Assembly: GCA_026390695.1 (NCBI GenBank)
Contig: JAPLFL010000039.1
Location: 1 to 63,149, forward strand
Direction of reading: 5' to 3'
Source: Candidatus Kapaibacterium sp.
GTDB lineage: Bacteria; Bacteroidota; Ignavibacteria; Kapaibacteriales; UBA2268
Length of the DNA: 63,149 nucleotides
Under the pieces are notes generated by a model. The model did not search any database and was not told the origin of the DNA. It was given only the letters and a program-made list of their open reading frames with translations. The translations under genes and the position numbers were made by a program. The stretch's first letter is position 1; the number at the start of each line of letters is the position of its first letter. Below, in pieces: positions 26,288 through 35,120 of this stretch.

Positions 26288-26320
26288 TAGTCCGGTCAAT
26301 TATAATAACTGACCGGACTA
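26288..26320. terminator. Bidirectional hairpin between mce and sppA
   Basis: A perfect 11-bp inverted repeat TAGTCCGGTCA (26288-26298) with TGACCGGACTA (26310-26320) and an 11-base loop lies between two convergent stop codons. The flanks are A/T-rich without a long pure T-run. Confidence 0.65.
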
Positions 26321-26331
26321 AATAAAAATTA

Positions 26332-28785
26332 TTAATACTGTTTTTCCGGTACTAACTCCCAAAAATCCATCGGCATCATTACCAGTGGTTTCATAGAATT
26401 TTCTGTTACGAATTTAAAGGTAGATAAAACTCTATCTTCGGCTTTTACACTCGAACCTGTGAATTTGGAGAGAAGTTCGCTCATGTTTATACTCGTTTGT
26501 ATTGGCATTTCAATTATTTTAACATTCTCCTCTTTATCAATATGAGCAAGTTCTTTTGCAAGGGAAATTGCTTTGTCCAATCCACCAAATTCATCAATCA
26601 GTCCGATTTTCTTTGCTTCCAGACCGCTCCATACACGACCTTGTGCTAATTGCCCGATACTGTCTGATTTCATATTTCGTCCCGTAGCAACCCTGTCAAC
26701 AAAGTCCTGATACATTGATTTTATGCTTGATTCCATCTGACCGCGTTCATCAGTAGTGAGCGGCCGGTCAGGCAGCCCCATACCAATAAATGGAAGAGTA
26801 AACGGCCAGGCTAAATCGGAATATTTACCGGTTTTGAGTACAGTTGTCGTAATTCCGAGTTTTTCCTTTAATCCTTTATCATACGGAAAGAGGCTGATAA
26901 CTCCAATTGATCCTGTAATCGTAAGCGGAGCAGCTAAAATTTTCGTAGCGTTCATTGAAAGCCAATAACCGCCGGAAGCTGCAACCCAGCCTTGTGAAAC
27001 TATGATTGGTTTTTTGTCTTTATATTCTTTAATTACTGCGGCTATATAGTCCGAAGCCATTGCATCACCGCCAGGGGAGTCAACTCTCAGTACAATTGCT
27101 TTAATTGACTTATCAGTTGCAGCAGCTTTGACATGATTTACCAATTCACGTGCTTTAATACCTGTTTCCATTGCACATTCTCCTACAGCGTAGATTACTG
27201 CAATTTTTTCAGGTTCCGACCAAAACAAATCGGATTTTTCATCTTTCATCATTGATACCATAGCTCCGGTTATAGCAGTATAGCCCTTATTCTTTTCAAT
27301 TTTCTTTATTATTTCATCAATATTTTCCCATCGTCCGGTTGTGTCAACTAATTTTTTCTCTATACATTCTTTGGCCATATAGAATATTTTTTGATTTACT
27401 AAGCTATCAAACTGTGCTTCGGTCATACTTTTTGCTTTGCAAATATCATTACGGGTAATTGAATACCAGTCATCAATCAGCTTTTGAAGCTGTTCACGGT
27501 CACCATCACTCATTTTATCGCGTGCCAAGGTTTCGACTGCCGATTTGAATTTAAAAAAGCGAAGTTCATCAATTCCAACCCCAACTTTGTCAAATAAATT
27601 TTTATAATAACTTTTACCTGCACGATAGCCTTCAAAGCTGATAGAACCCAATGGATCCAAAATTATTTTATCTGCAATTGAAATAAAGTGGTATTCATCA
27701 AGACTGGCATTATCTGCAAACATATAAATCTTTTTCCCGGCTGCTTTCAGTTCAAGAAGTTTTTCACGTAATTCCCAGAGCATTTCCCGATTTATACTCA
27801 TACCACAAATATTAATGGTGATGGCTTTGACTGCTTCTTCCTTTTTCAAATCTTCCAACATTTCAAGCATATCCATCAATGTTTCTGAATTATCGAAAAA
27901 TATAGATTTTTGATATTTCATTGGCTTGTTTAGCCATATTTTTACATTTTCTCTTTCCTCGGTTAAACCAATCAAGGATTTGAGGAATGTTCGGTCATAA
28001 TTTCCAACACGGACTGAATAAGAATTATAGTCAAATACTCCAGCAGAAGATAAATTTGTATGAGTCGATACTCCAATAAATCCCAAACTCAAATCAACTC
28101 CTATTGATATTTTTTTAGTATCGAAATAACGTCCGTTTAATCTCACTCCGTCGATTGGTTCGAAAGATATGCCAGCACTCCAGTTCAGGCTTTTAAACTT
28201 ATCGTTGAAGGCTGCCATATCTGCAAATAATGTTAATGGATAATTTTTTATTGGACGAACAGATAAATCCGCAATATATTCATGATCGTCATTATCTAAT
28301 GAAGTTGTACCATGCAACCCAAATGACAGATATGAATTCGGTCGGTATAAAAATCCAAGATTAAATAAGCTTGATGAGCGTTTAAAGAAAGCTCTGTCAC
28401 CGGTTGTCCAGCCATAAGCAATTCCCATTGCAAAATTTTTATCACCCATAGCAGCACTTAACCTATAATCGGTTACTTCTCTTCCGCTGTCAGTCAAGTG
28501 GATTGCACCCAATGACATATCATTAGCGCCATAAAACATGCCCCACCTTTTCATGTTAGCTAAGGAAGCATCCTTATCGGAGGCTGTCAACATTAAATCG
28601 GAACCACGGAAATATGACATCATTGCAGGGTTATCATAGCCGTACATTCCATACTTGAAAGCTCCGGGAGCGGCATGCATAAAATCAGTAAGCTCATAAT
28701 ATTTCATAAAACTGCCAGTTTGCTGGGCATACATGCCGGTTACACTAAATATAGCAATAAAAAAAATAATTCGATAAAACTTCAT
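26332..28785 (-). CDS. sppA: SppA-type signal peptide peptidase with barrel-like N-terminal domain
   Basis: A serine protease of family S49 that degrades cleaved signal peptides and membrane-protein fragments. Started at ATG (28785, GGAG upstream; the earlier in-frame TTG at 28797 is not needed) it has 817 residues. The signal peptide covers about 1-20 (to MYAQ). Residues about 21-265 look like an outer-membrane barrel: alternating aromatic strands, NPAMMSYFRGSDLMLT..., repeated 'FNLGFLYRPNSYLSFGLHG'. Two S49 domains follow, as in the long E. coli type: the catalytic Lys lies in FKFKSAVETLARDKMS (first copy) and the catalytic Ser in AASGGYWLS (second copy), with TGSIGVI after it. The barrel-like part is absent from E. 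coli SppA. Confidence 0.9.
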   Translation of the reverse strand: MKFYRIIFFIAIFSVTGMYAQQTGSFMKYYELTDFMHAAPGAFKYGMYGYDNPAMMSYFRGSDLMLTASDKDASLANMKRWGMFYGANDMSLGAIHLTDSGREVTDYRLSAAMGDKNFAMGIAYGWTTGDRAFFKRSSSLFNLGFLYRPNSYLSFGLHGTTSLDNDDHEYIADLSVRPIKNYPLTLFADMAAFNDKFKSLNWSAGISFEPIDGVRLNGRYFDTKKISIGVDLSLGFIGVSTHTNLSSAGVFDYNSYSVRVGNYDRTFLKSLIGLTEERENVKIWLNKPMKYQKSIFFDNSETLMDMLEMLEDLKKEEAVKAITINICGMSINREMLWELREKLLELKAAGKKIYMFADNASLDEYHFISIADKIILDPLGSISFEGYRAGKSYYKNLFDKVGVGIDELRFFKFKSAVETLARDKMSDGDREQLQKLIDDWYSITRNDICKAKSMTEAQFDSLVNQKIFYMAKECIEKKLVDTTGRWENIDEIIKKIEKNKGYTAITGAMVSMMKDEKSDLFWSEPEKIAVIYAVGECAMETGIKARELVNHVKAAATDKSIKAIVLRVDSPGGDAMASDYIAAVIKEYKDKKPIIVSQGWVAASGGYWLSMNATKILAAPLTITGSIGVISLFPYDKGLKEKLGITTTVLKTGKYSDLAWPFTLPFIGMGLPDRPLTTDERGQMESSIKSMYQDFVDRVATGRNMKSDSIGQLAQGRVWSGLEAKKIGLIDEFGGLDKAISLAKELAHIDKEENVKIIEMPIQTSINMSELLSKFTGSSVKAEDRVLSTFKFVTENSMKPLVMMPMDFWELVPEKQY

Positions 28786-28962
28786 ATAAAACTCCAAAAA
28801 TAAAATATATTCAAATTACGAAATAATAGCATCTTTGTTGCAATAGAAAAAGATGTAATGACCCCAAAAAATCTTATCAGTCAATTTTAAAATATTCTTT
28901 TACAATAATCATAAATTTTCAGCGTCTAAACTTTATTTTTATAATTATCTTTAAATAATAGG

Positions 28963-29847
28963 ATGGACGATCAATTAAAGGAAACAATGTCGCTACTGGA
29001 TGAGATTAGCTCTTTGTATGCAGAGAGTATATTCAATACTATCCAGATGCTTTCAACTATCTTTAATTTTATGGAAAGATATTATGAAGGCAGCCACTCC
29101 AGATTTATTTCGGAAAAATCCGAGAAAATATGTAAAGCTCTCGGAATGAATGATACCGATATATTTGAGATAAAAACAGCAGCACTTCTCCATGATATTG
29201 GGAAAGTGGGAATGAAAGAATCGATTTTATACCGTAGGTCAAACGAGCTTAATGAAAGTGAATTGAAGCAGTATTGCCTCCATCCGGAATTAGGAAATCT
29301 GATTCTAAGAAAACATAAGGGCTTCTCGACTATTGCAGAAATAGTTTATCAGCATCACGAAAAATTAGATGGTACCGGTTTCCCGAGACATTTGAAAAAA
29401 GCGGAGATTCATCCCGGTGCTTCGATTATTCATGTTGTCGATTATTTTCACGATGCAATGTATAAGAAGAATCGTGACCAGAGAATTGCAATTAAACCTT
29501 CTGCACAAATCACAGGTTCATTTGCGGATTCATTCCTGAACAGAGAAGTTTATGCCTCTACTATGAATTTCCTCCATCAGAAAAAAGGAATACTTTTTGA
29601 ACGTAGGGTGGTTGAATTATTTACGGAAATTCTTGAGTTAGAAAGAAAGAATGTAGGCGGCAAAGCAATTATGAGAGTACCCGTAAATATGTTAGAACCG
29701 GGAATGACTTTTGCCAAAGATTATTACACAACTTATGGTTTACTTATTGCCTCAAATGGAGAAGCAGTAACGGAAGATATGAAAAGTTCATTGATTCGGT
29801 TTGCAGAAACTGAGCAAATTCCAATGAAAGTTTTAGTAATTAAATAA
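28963..29847 (+). CDS. HD-GYP-type phosphodiesterase domain protein
   Basis: A 294-residue cytoplasmic protein, probably a cyclic-di-GMP phosphodiesterase or a relative. The HD domain has LLHDIGKVG (His77-Asp78) and the following HPELGNLILRKHKG. The GYP signature reads HHEKLDGTGFP (131-141), with Phe in place of Tyr. Metal ligands appear intact, so activity is plausible. The N-terminal 35 residues are helical and acidic, and the C-terminal 50 residues (VPVNMLEPGMTFAKDYYTTYG) resemble the short beta module often fused to HD-GYP domains. A single-domain receiver gene follows 8 bases downstream, suggesting a two-protein signalling unit. Confidence 0.85.
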   Translation: MDDQLKETMSLLDEISSLYAESIFNTIQMLSTIFNFMERYYEGSHSRFISEKSEKICKALGMNDTDIFEIKTAALLHDIGKVGMKESILYRRSNELNESELKQYCLHPELGNLILRKHKGFSTIAEIVYQHHEKLDGTGFPRHLKKAEIHPGASIIHVVDYFHDAMYKKNRDQRIAIKPSAQITGSFADSFLNREVYASTMNFLHQKKGILFERRVVELFTEILELERKNVGGKAIMRVPVNMLEPGMTFAKDYYTTYGLLIASNGEAVTEDMKSSLIRFAETEQIPMKVLVIK

Positions 29848-29855
29848 TTATTTTA

Positions 29856-30332
29856 ATGCAAGAATCATTAATTAAAATTCTAATAATTGACGACAGTGAT
29901 GTTGTCAGAAAATTTATGCGCAAATTGCTTGAGATATCTTTTAAAGCATACGTTCACGAATGTGAGAATCCTAAGGACGCATTTACTTATCTTAAAGATA
30001 ATGAAATAGATATTATAATTCTTGATATGCAAATGCCAATCATGGATGGGCTGACTGCACTGAAATATTTAAGAGCTAATCCAAGATTTGTCAATACTCC
30101 AGTAATAGCATGTACAGCACTTAGTTCTTCAAATTTACTTGTTCAATTAGGCCAGTTAAAAATTGCGGATTATATCGTTAAACCTGCTTCTACTGAACTG
30201 ATCATCCAAAAAGTAAGCAAAGTAATTGAATCTTTTAGAAATTCCGTTCCTAAAAATGAGGAAATTGATCAAAACGAACCGGCAATGCAAGTAAACTCTG
30301 AAGATTCTAATAAAGATGTCCAAATTTTATAA
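29856..30332 (+). CDS. Single-domain response regulator (CheY-like)
   Basis: A 158-residue protein with one receiver domain (about 6-125). Acidic pocket Asp12/Asp13, phospho-acceptor Asp57 in IIILDMQMPIMDGL, the conserved Thr in ACTAL and the Lys in YIVKPAS are all present. About 30 residues of acidic, disordered tail (ENEEIDQNEPAMQV...) follow, and no output domain. It is probably phosphorylated by a kinase elsewhere and acts on the HD-GYP protein encoded just upstream (inference from the 8-base gap). Confidence 0.88.
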   Translation: MQESLIKILIIDDSDVVRKFMRKLLEISFKAYVHECENPKDAFTYLKDNEIDIIILDMQMPIMDGLTALKYLRANPRFVNTPVIACTALSSSNLLVQLGQLKIADYIVKPASTELIIQKVSKVIESFRNSVPKNEEIDQNEPAMQVNSEDSNKDVQIL

Positions 30333-30458
30333 GCCTGAAATTATTTTAGTTTTAAATTGAAATTAATAAAAAAGTTAATCAAAAATTTCTTAAATTTATC
30401 TACCAAAAAGTATTGAGTATTGAAAAATTCTACACTGTAAAATAATCTGTGATTTAAT

Positions 30459-33400
30459 ATGAAATACTTTTTGCTTTTCATTTATCTTCTTCAATCTTCT
30501 TTTTTATCAGCAAGCTCTGAGTTTAAAAAGATCATTCTTAAAACTGAAAACCAGGAAATTATCAATCAGATTCAAAAAGAATTTCCTAAAATAAAAATTG
30601 ATAATTCTATAAGTTTATTCAGAAATATTAATAAAAAAAATTCTAATTTATCTGTTTTATCTGCCGATCAGGTTTTAAAAATTGATAAACTGAAAAAATA
30701 TTATACTCTTTATATTCCTCCTGCAAAATATTCTCAAATTTCTGCCTTTCTTAATCAACAGATTAATCCCACTAATTTTGAACAAAGTCGCAATTTTCAT
30801 ATTGATACTTACCCTGTTCCCAACGATTCACTTTTTGGGCAGCAGTGGGGATTGCAAGCTGTTAACGCACTTGGTGCATGGGAAAAAGCGTCTGGAAAAG
30901 GAATTGTTGTAGGCGTCGTTGATACGGGTTTGGATTGGACAAATTCTGAATTTGCCGGTCAATTGAGGATAAATAGTGCAGAAGATATAAATCATAACGG
31001 AAAATTTGATGCTTGGCCTTCCACACAGAAAATAAACGGTGTTAGCGGTGATCTTGATGGAATTGATCAGGACGGTAATGGTTTTGCCGATGATGTTATC
31101 GGTTATGATTTCGTGAATGAATATCTGCCTAACATCGGAGATGCACTCTATCCTGATCCTCTTCCAACTGATGAACAGGGACATGGCACAAAAATCTCAA
31201 GTATTATTGTTGCTCGGCAAAATAATGCAATCGGGATAAGCGGGTTAGCGTATAACTCAAAATTAGTGGTCTTACGTGCATTAGATGCAACGGGGAATGG
31301 AGAATCCGATAATATAGCTTCAGCGATTGTTTATGCAGCTTTAAACGGCGTTAATGTGCTTAATTTTAGTTTCGGGGAATCATATCCTGCAGAAATTATG
31401 CACGATGCGATTAAATTTGCTTATTCAATGGGTGTGGTGATGTTTGCATCTGCCGGAAACGAAGGATCGAATTATCCTCATTATCCATCAGATTATGATG
31501 AAGTCATTTCGGTTGGTTCCTGTACTGAGAAAATTCGCCGTGACGGATTAACTAATTATGGCTCTCATCTTGCATTTTTAGCACCCGGAACAAATATTTA
31601 CGTAACAAAAGTCGGTGGAAGTTTTGAGATGGCAGCCGGTACTTCGGTTGCTGCTCCTTTTGCTGCTGCAACTGCAGCTCTGATGTTAGAAAAAAATCCG
31701 AAACTTACCCCTGATGCAATCAAATCAGTACTGCAATCGACTGCATTCGATATTGGCGCACAGGGTTGGGATACTGATGCCGGAAACGGATTGATCAATG
31801 CTTCTGCAGCTGTGAATTTTATAGGCAGTGGAAATATTAAATTTTCTTCTCCACAAAATGATGATAATATCATCTATAATAAAGCAAAAATTCCTATTCT
31901 TGGCAATTGTTATAATCCATTGTTTGATTCATATCAATTATTGATTGGACGCGGATTTATGCCAAGTGTCTGGGATAGTTTGAATCTGCCACAAAAACTT
32001 CAAAAAATATCCGATACGCTCGGATTTATTGATTTCTCGAAGGTTCGTGATACTGTTCATAGATTTATTAAGAATAAAGATTCGCTTGTTAAACTATCTT
32101 TTGATACTGTATATACACTTAGATTATTGGTAAAGCTGAAAAATTTTAATTCTATTGAGGAAAGAATTTATATTTATGCAGTGGACACAAATAAAAAATT
32201 ACAAATTGATAATTTTAAAGTGATAACTCCGTATTTTAATGATAAAAAGATTGCACTTGTAAGCTGCCAAACTTCTGCTTTATCAAGTTTTAAAGTTCGT
32301 TTTCGTAAAAAGGGAAGCAATGATCCATATTTATTTGTAAATCAAACCGATCACAACTCATTTTATCATTATTTGACAATCGAATCAGAAATTGTTGCGG
32401 GTTTAACATACCAAGCTCAGGCAATTGTTACTCGTTCTGGAACTGATAGTGCGATCAAAGACTTTGAGTTTATGGTTCCGAAGCTTGCTTTTAATTATGA
32501 TAAAATGAAAGCTAAAAGTTCCTCGATAATCACTGGATATTATAATAATTCATCCTTCGATTTATATTCTGATAAAAAGAATTGTTTGGCAATGACTGAT
32601 TATGCCGAAGGAAGTTTTGGAAAGATTAAAACTTACGAATATAATAATAATAAATTTAATCTTAAAGATTCTTTGCTTGATGGTGGAATAGTTTGTGGTT
32701 TTGGAGATTCTAACGGTGATGGTATTCCTGAAATTCTTGTTAATCGTAAATACTCAACATATCTATATCAGGCTAAAAAAAATGGAGATAACCCTTTCTC
32801 CTCTTTAATTTATTCTGATACTTCGGAATACCGTGGTACCGCCGCTGCACTTGTTGATATTGATCTTGACGGTAAACCGGATATAATAGAGGCAACAGAT
32901 TCTTCCTACCGTGTTTATTCCTTTAAAAATAATAAATATTCTTTTTTAGCTGAGGCTTTAAATCCAGAAAAATCTTATAAATTTATAGGAACTCATCCCG
33001 GTTTGGCAGTTGGAGATTTTGACGGTAACGGAAAAATGGATCTTTGTTTCGGGGATAATTATGGTAATATATTTATTTTTGAATATTCAAACGGGACATT
33101 TAATAGAACTGGCTTATTTGAATTTGGAAATGCCGAGTTGAATAATTATATATGTTCAGGTGATTTTGATGCCGATGGCAAGCAAGAGATTCTCGTTGCA
33201 AACTATGGCTCAACAAAACTCTTTACAAATCAGAGTGCTCCCGATATGGTTTGGGAATATATGATTCTTAAACCTGATGAAAATCATAAGTATAATATCA
33301 TGTGGAATGATTACGTATTTGGAGTTCGTACAAGCATTTACATTAGGCGTGGTGTAGCAGCCGGTAATATAGACGGAAAACCAGGTGATGAAGCAATTTT

Positions 33401-34781
33401 ATCACCATTCCCTTACTTATATGTTTTAAAGTGGAATCCTGCTCTAAAGCAAATGGAACCTTTTTGGGCTTATCCCTTTTCGTTTTCCAATACTGCAATG
33501 ACACAGGATTTTGACAGTAATGGTATTAATGAGTTAGGTTTCTCAAATTATAATAATACTGTATTTTTTGAAACGGATTCGAGTTATTCCGGACCTGATG
33601 CGGCAACTGCTTTTGAGGGCTGGGCAACGAGTAATTCCACCATTCACCTCCGCTGGCAGGAAGCAGCAAATGCTAAATCTTATATTATTTACAAATTGAG
33701 AGTCGAAGGAACTAATACCGTTCTTGATTCGATTGCAGTTGCGACCGGAAATTCAATTGATCTGGATAATTTAGAAACATATACTGTTTACGATTTTGTC
33801 ATACGTTCATTTAATCAGGATATGAAGGAACCTTACGGCAATTTTTCATATATTCCGAATGCAGTCGTCGAAGCTTATACACATGATATGATTTATCCTT
33901 ATGAAGTTAAAGCTATTAATAAATATCAACTTTCGGTTCAATTTACCGGAAGATTATCAGCTAATGCTCCAGATGCATCGGAATTCAGTATTTTAAAAAA
34001 TAATTTCTTAATAAATAAAGCGATTAGAACAGTTGTTGCAAGTGATTCAGTTATAATCGTTACATTTGAGAATCCGTTTGAGAATAATTCCTATCAGTTT
34101 AAGGGTTCATCCTTTAGGGATTTTTATTATTCACCAACTATTGATACGATCTTTTCATTTGATGTAAATATTACATCGGAAAATAAAAGTATATATTTGA
34201 AAAGTTTAAAAGTAAATTCTTATACTAAAATCGCTCTGACATATTCTGAAGCTGTTGATAAAATTTCTGCTGAAAATATTGATAATTATACACTTGCTCC
34301 AAAAGGTACTATTGTTTCAATTAAACAATCCCTTATTGATAATGCGACAGTTGAAATAGGCTTCCAAAATGACGGACAACTTGGTCCTTACGGTGAAATA
34401 TATTCTCTAACTGTTAAAAATGTTAAGTCGATAACCAAGTTGCCCATTACAGATGGTGCAGGCTCAACCGTTTCTTTTGTTTTTAGCTCGACTGATATAA
34501 ATTCCGGTTATTTATTTCCGAATCCGCTAATTTATTCAACTGCGAAAAACATTAATTTTGGCGATCTGCCGCCAAGAGCAACAATTTATATCTTAACTCA
34601 GGATGGCAGGCTTTTGCGTACAATTTCCGTGAATGATGGTACTGGAGGTTGCTCCTGGGACGGATTGGATGCAAATGGGAATCAGTTAAATTCAGGAATT
34701 TATTTATTTCAAGTGCTTCGTCAAAATTCGGACGGTTCGACAGACCTTTCGGATTTTCATAAATTTGCAGTTGTAAAATAA
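30459..34781 (+). CDS. Giant T9SS-secreted subtilisin-like protease with FG-GAP repeats
   Basis: A 1440-residue exported protein. Signal peptide about 1-18; an inhibitor-like propeptide about 20-120; an S8 peptidase domain about 125-455 with a full triad: Asp155 (VVDTGLDW), His242 (GHGTKIS) and Ser396 (AGTSVAAP). A beta-rich region follows, then FG-GAP/VCBS-type repeats (about 690-1040) with Ca2+-binding-like loops DSNGDGIPE, DIDLDGKPD, DFDGNGKMD and DFDADGKQE. A fibronectin III-like domain (about 1050-1140) and two Ig-like regions come next. It ends in a FlgD-type T9SS sorting domain (about 1350-1440: GYLFPNPLIYS ... WDGLDANGNQLNSGIYLFQV). Role: extracellular proteolysis or adhesion. Confidence 0.9.
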   Translation: MKYFLLFIYLLQSSFLSASSEFKKIILKTENQEIINQIQKEFPKIKIDNSISLFRNINKKNSNLSVLSADQVLKIDKLKKYYTLYIPPAKYSQISAFLNQQINPTNFEQSRNFHIDTYPVPNDSLFGQQWGLQAVNALGAWEKASGKGIVVGVVDTGLDWTNSEFAGQLRINSAEDINHNGKFDAWPSTQKINGVSGDLDGIDQDGNGFADDVIGYDFVNEYLPNIGDALYPDPLPTDEQGHGTKISSIIVARQNNAIGISGLAYNSKLVVLRALDATGNGESDNIASAIVYAALNGVNVLNFSFGESYPAEIMHDAIKFAYSMGVVMFASAGNEGSNYPHYPSDYDEVISVGSCTEKIRRDGLTNYGSHLAFLAPGTNIYVTKVGGSFEMAAGTSVAAPFAAATAALMLEKNPKLTPDAIKSVLQSTAFDIGAQGWDTDAGNGLINASAAVNFIGSGNIKFSSPQNDDNIIYNKAKIPILGNCYNPLFDSYQLLIGRGFMPSVWDSLNLPQKLQKISDTLGFIDFSKVRDTVHRFIKNKDSLVKLSFDTVYTLRLLVKLKNFNSIEERIYIYAVDTNKKLQIDNFKVITPYFNDKKIALVSCQTSALSSFKVRFRKKGSNDPYLFVNQTDHNSFYHYLTIESEIVAGLTYQAQAIVTRSGTDSAIKDFEFMVPKLAFNYDKMKAKSSSIITGYYNNSSFDLYSDKKNCLAMTDYAEGSFGKIKTYEYNNNKFNLKDSLLDGGIVCGFGDSNGDGIPEILVNRKYSTYLYQAKKNGDNPFSSLIYSDTSEYRGTAAALVDIDLDGKPDIIEATDSSYRVYSFKNNKYSFLAEALNPEKSYKFIGTHPGLAVGDFDGNGKMDLCFGDNYGNIFIFEYSNGTFNRTGLFEFGNAELNNYICSGDFDADGKQEILVANYGSTKLFTNQSAPDMVWEYMILKPDENHKYNIMWNDYVFGVRTSIYIRRGVAAGNIDGKPGDEAILSPFPYLYVLKWNPALKQMEPFWAYPFSFSNTAMTQDFDSNGINELGFSNYNNTVFFETDSSYSGPDAATAFEGWATSNSTIHLRWQEAANAKSYIIYKLRVEGTNTVLDSIAVATGNSIDLDNLETYTVYDFVIRSFNQDMKEPYGNFSYIPNAVVEAYTHDMIYPYEVKAINKYQLSVQFTGRLSANAPDASEFSILKNNFLINKAIRTVVASDSVIIVTFENPFENNSYQFKGSSFRDFYYSPTIDTIFSFDVNITSENKSIYLKSLKVNSYTKIALTYSEAVDKISAENIDNYTLAPKGTIVSIKQSLIDNATVEIGFQNDGQLGPYGEIYSLTVKNVKSITKLPITDGAGSTVSFVFSSTDINSGYLFPNPLIYSTAKNINFGDLPPRATIYILTQDGRLLRTISVNDGTGGCSWDGLDANGNQLNSGIYLFQVLRQNSDGSTDLSDFHKFAVVK

Positions 34782-34831
34782 ATTCAGTAATTTGTGATTG
34801 ATATTTTGTTTTTATTTATTTATAATTTAAA

Positions 34832-35119
34832 ATGGAAGACTCAAAAAATCATCCGGGAACTAAGCTAAGAGTAGAAGGACCCTACTGTTGCTCAGATAAA
34901 GAACTTTTAGCTATTATATTTAATACCGGAACACATAAACATACAGCCATTGAAATAGCTGAAATGTTGCTTGATAAGTTTGACGGATTGAATAATATTA
35001 TGGGACATAAACTAAGAGAATTAATGGAAGTGGAAGGAATTGGTCCGGTTAGAGCAACTCAAATAGCTGCTTTATTTGAATTAACCAAAAGAATTATCAG
35101 AAATTTGGAAAACGCTTAA
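34832..35119 (+). CDS. Stand-alone RadC N-terminal (UPF0758) helix-hairpin-helix protein
   Basis: A 95-residue protein equal to only the N-terminal domain of RadC/YicR. It has PYCCSDKELLAIIFNTGT (about 18-35), then an HhH motif MEVEGIGPVRATQIAALFELTKR (about 66-88), suited to DNA binding. The C-terminal JAB/MPN metalloprotease-like domain of normal RadC (about 120 residues with the HxHPSG motif) is absent, and no remnant of it lies downstream: the methyltransferase gene starts 2 bases after the stop. This suggests a dedicated DNA-binding subunit translationally coupled to the methyltransferase rather than random decay, but that is inference. Confidence 0.78.
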   Translation: MEDSKNHPGTKLRVEGPYCCSDKELLAIIFNTGTHKHTAIEIAEMLLDKFDGLNNIMGHKLRELMEVEGIGPVRATQIAALFELTKRIIRNLENA

Positions 35120-35120
35120 A

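Noticed and set aside
30459-34781. Possible frameshift or gene fusion error in the 1440-residue protease
   Set aside because: The frame is continuous from signal peptide to sorting domain with consistent codon use, and such multidomain proteins are usual in T9SS organisms.
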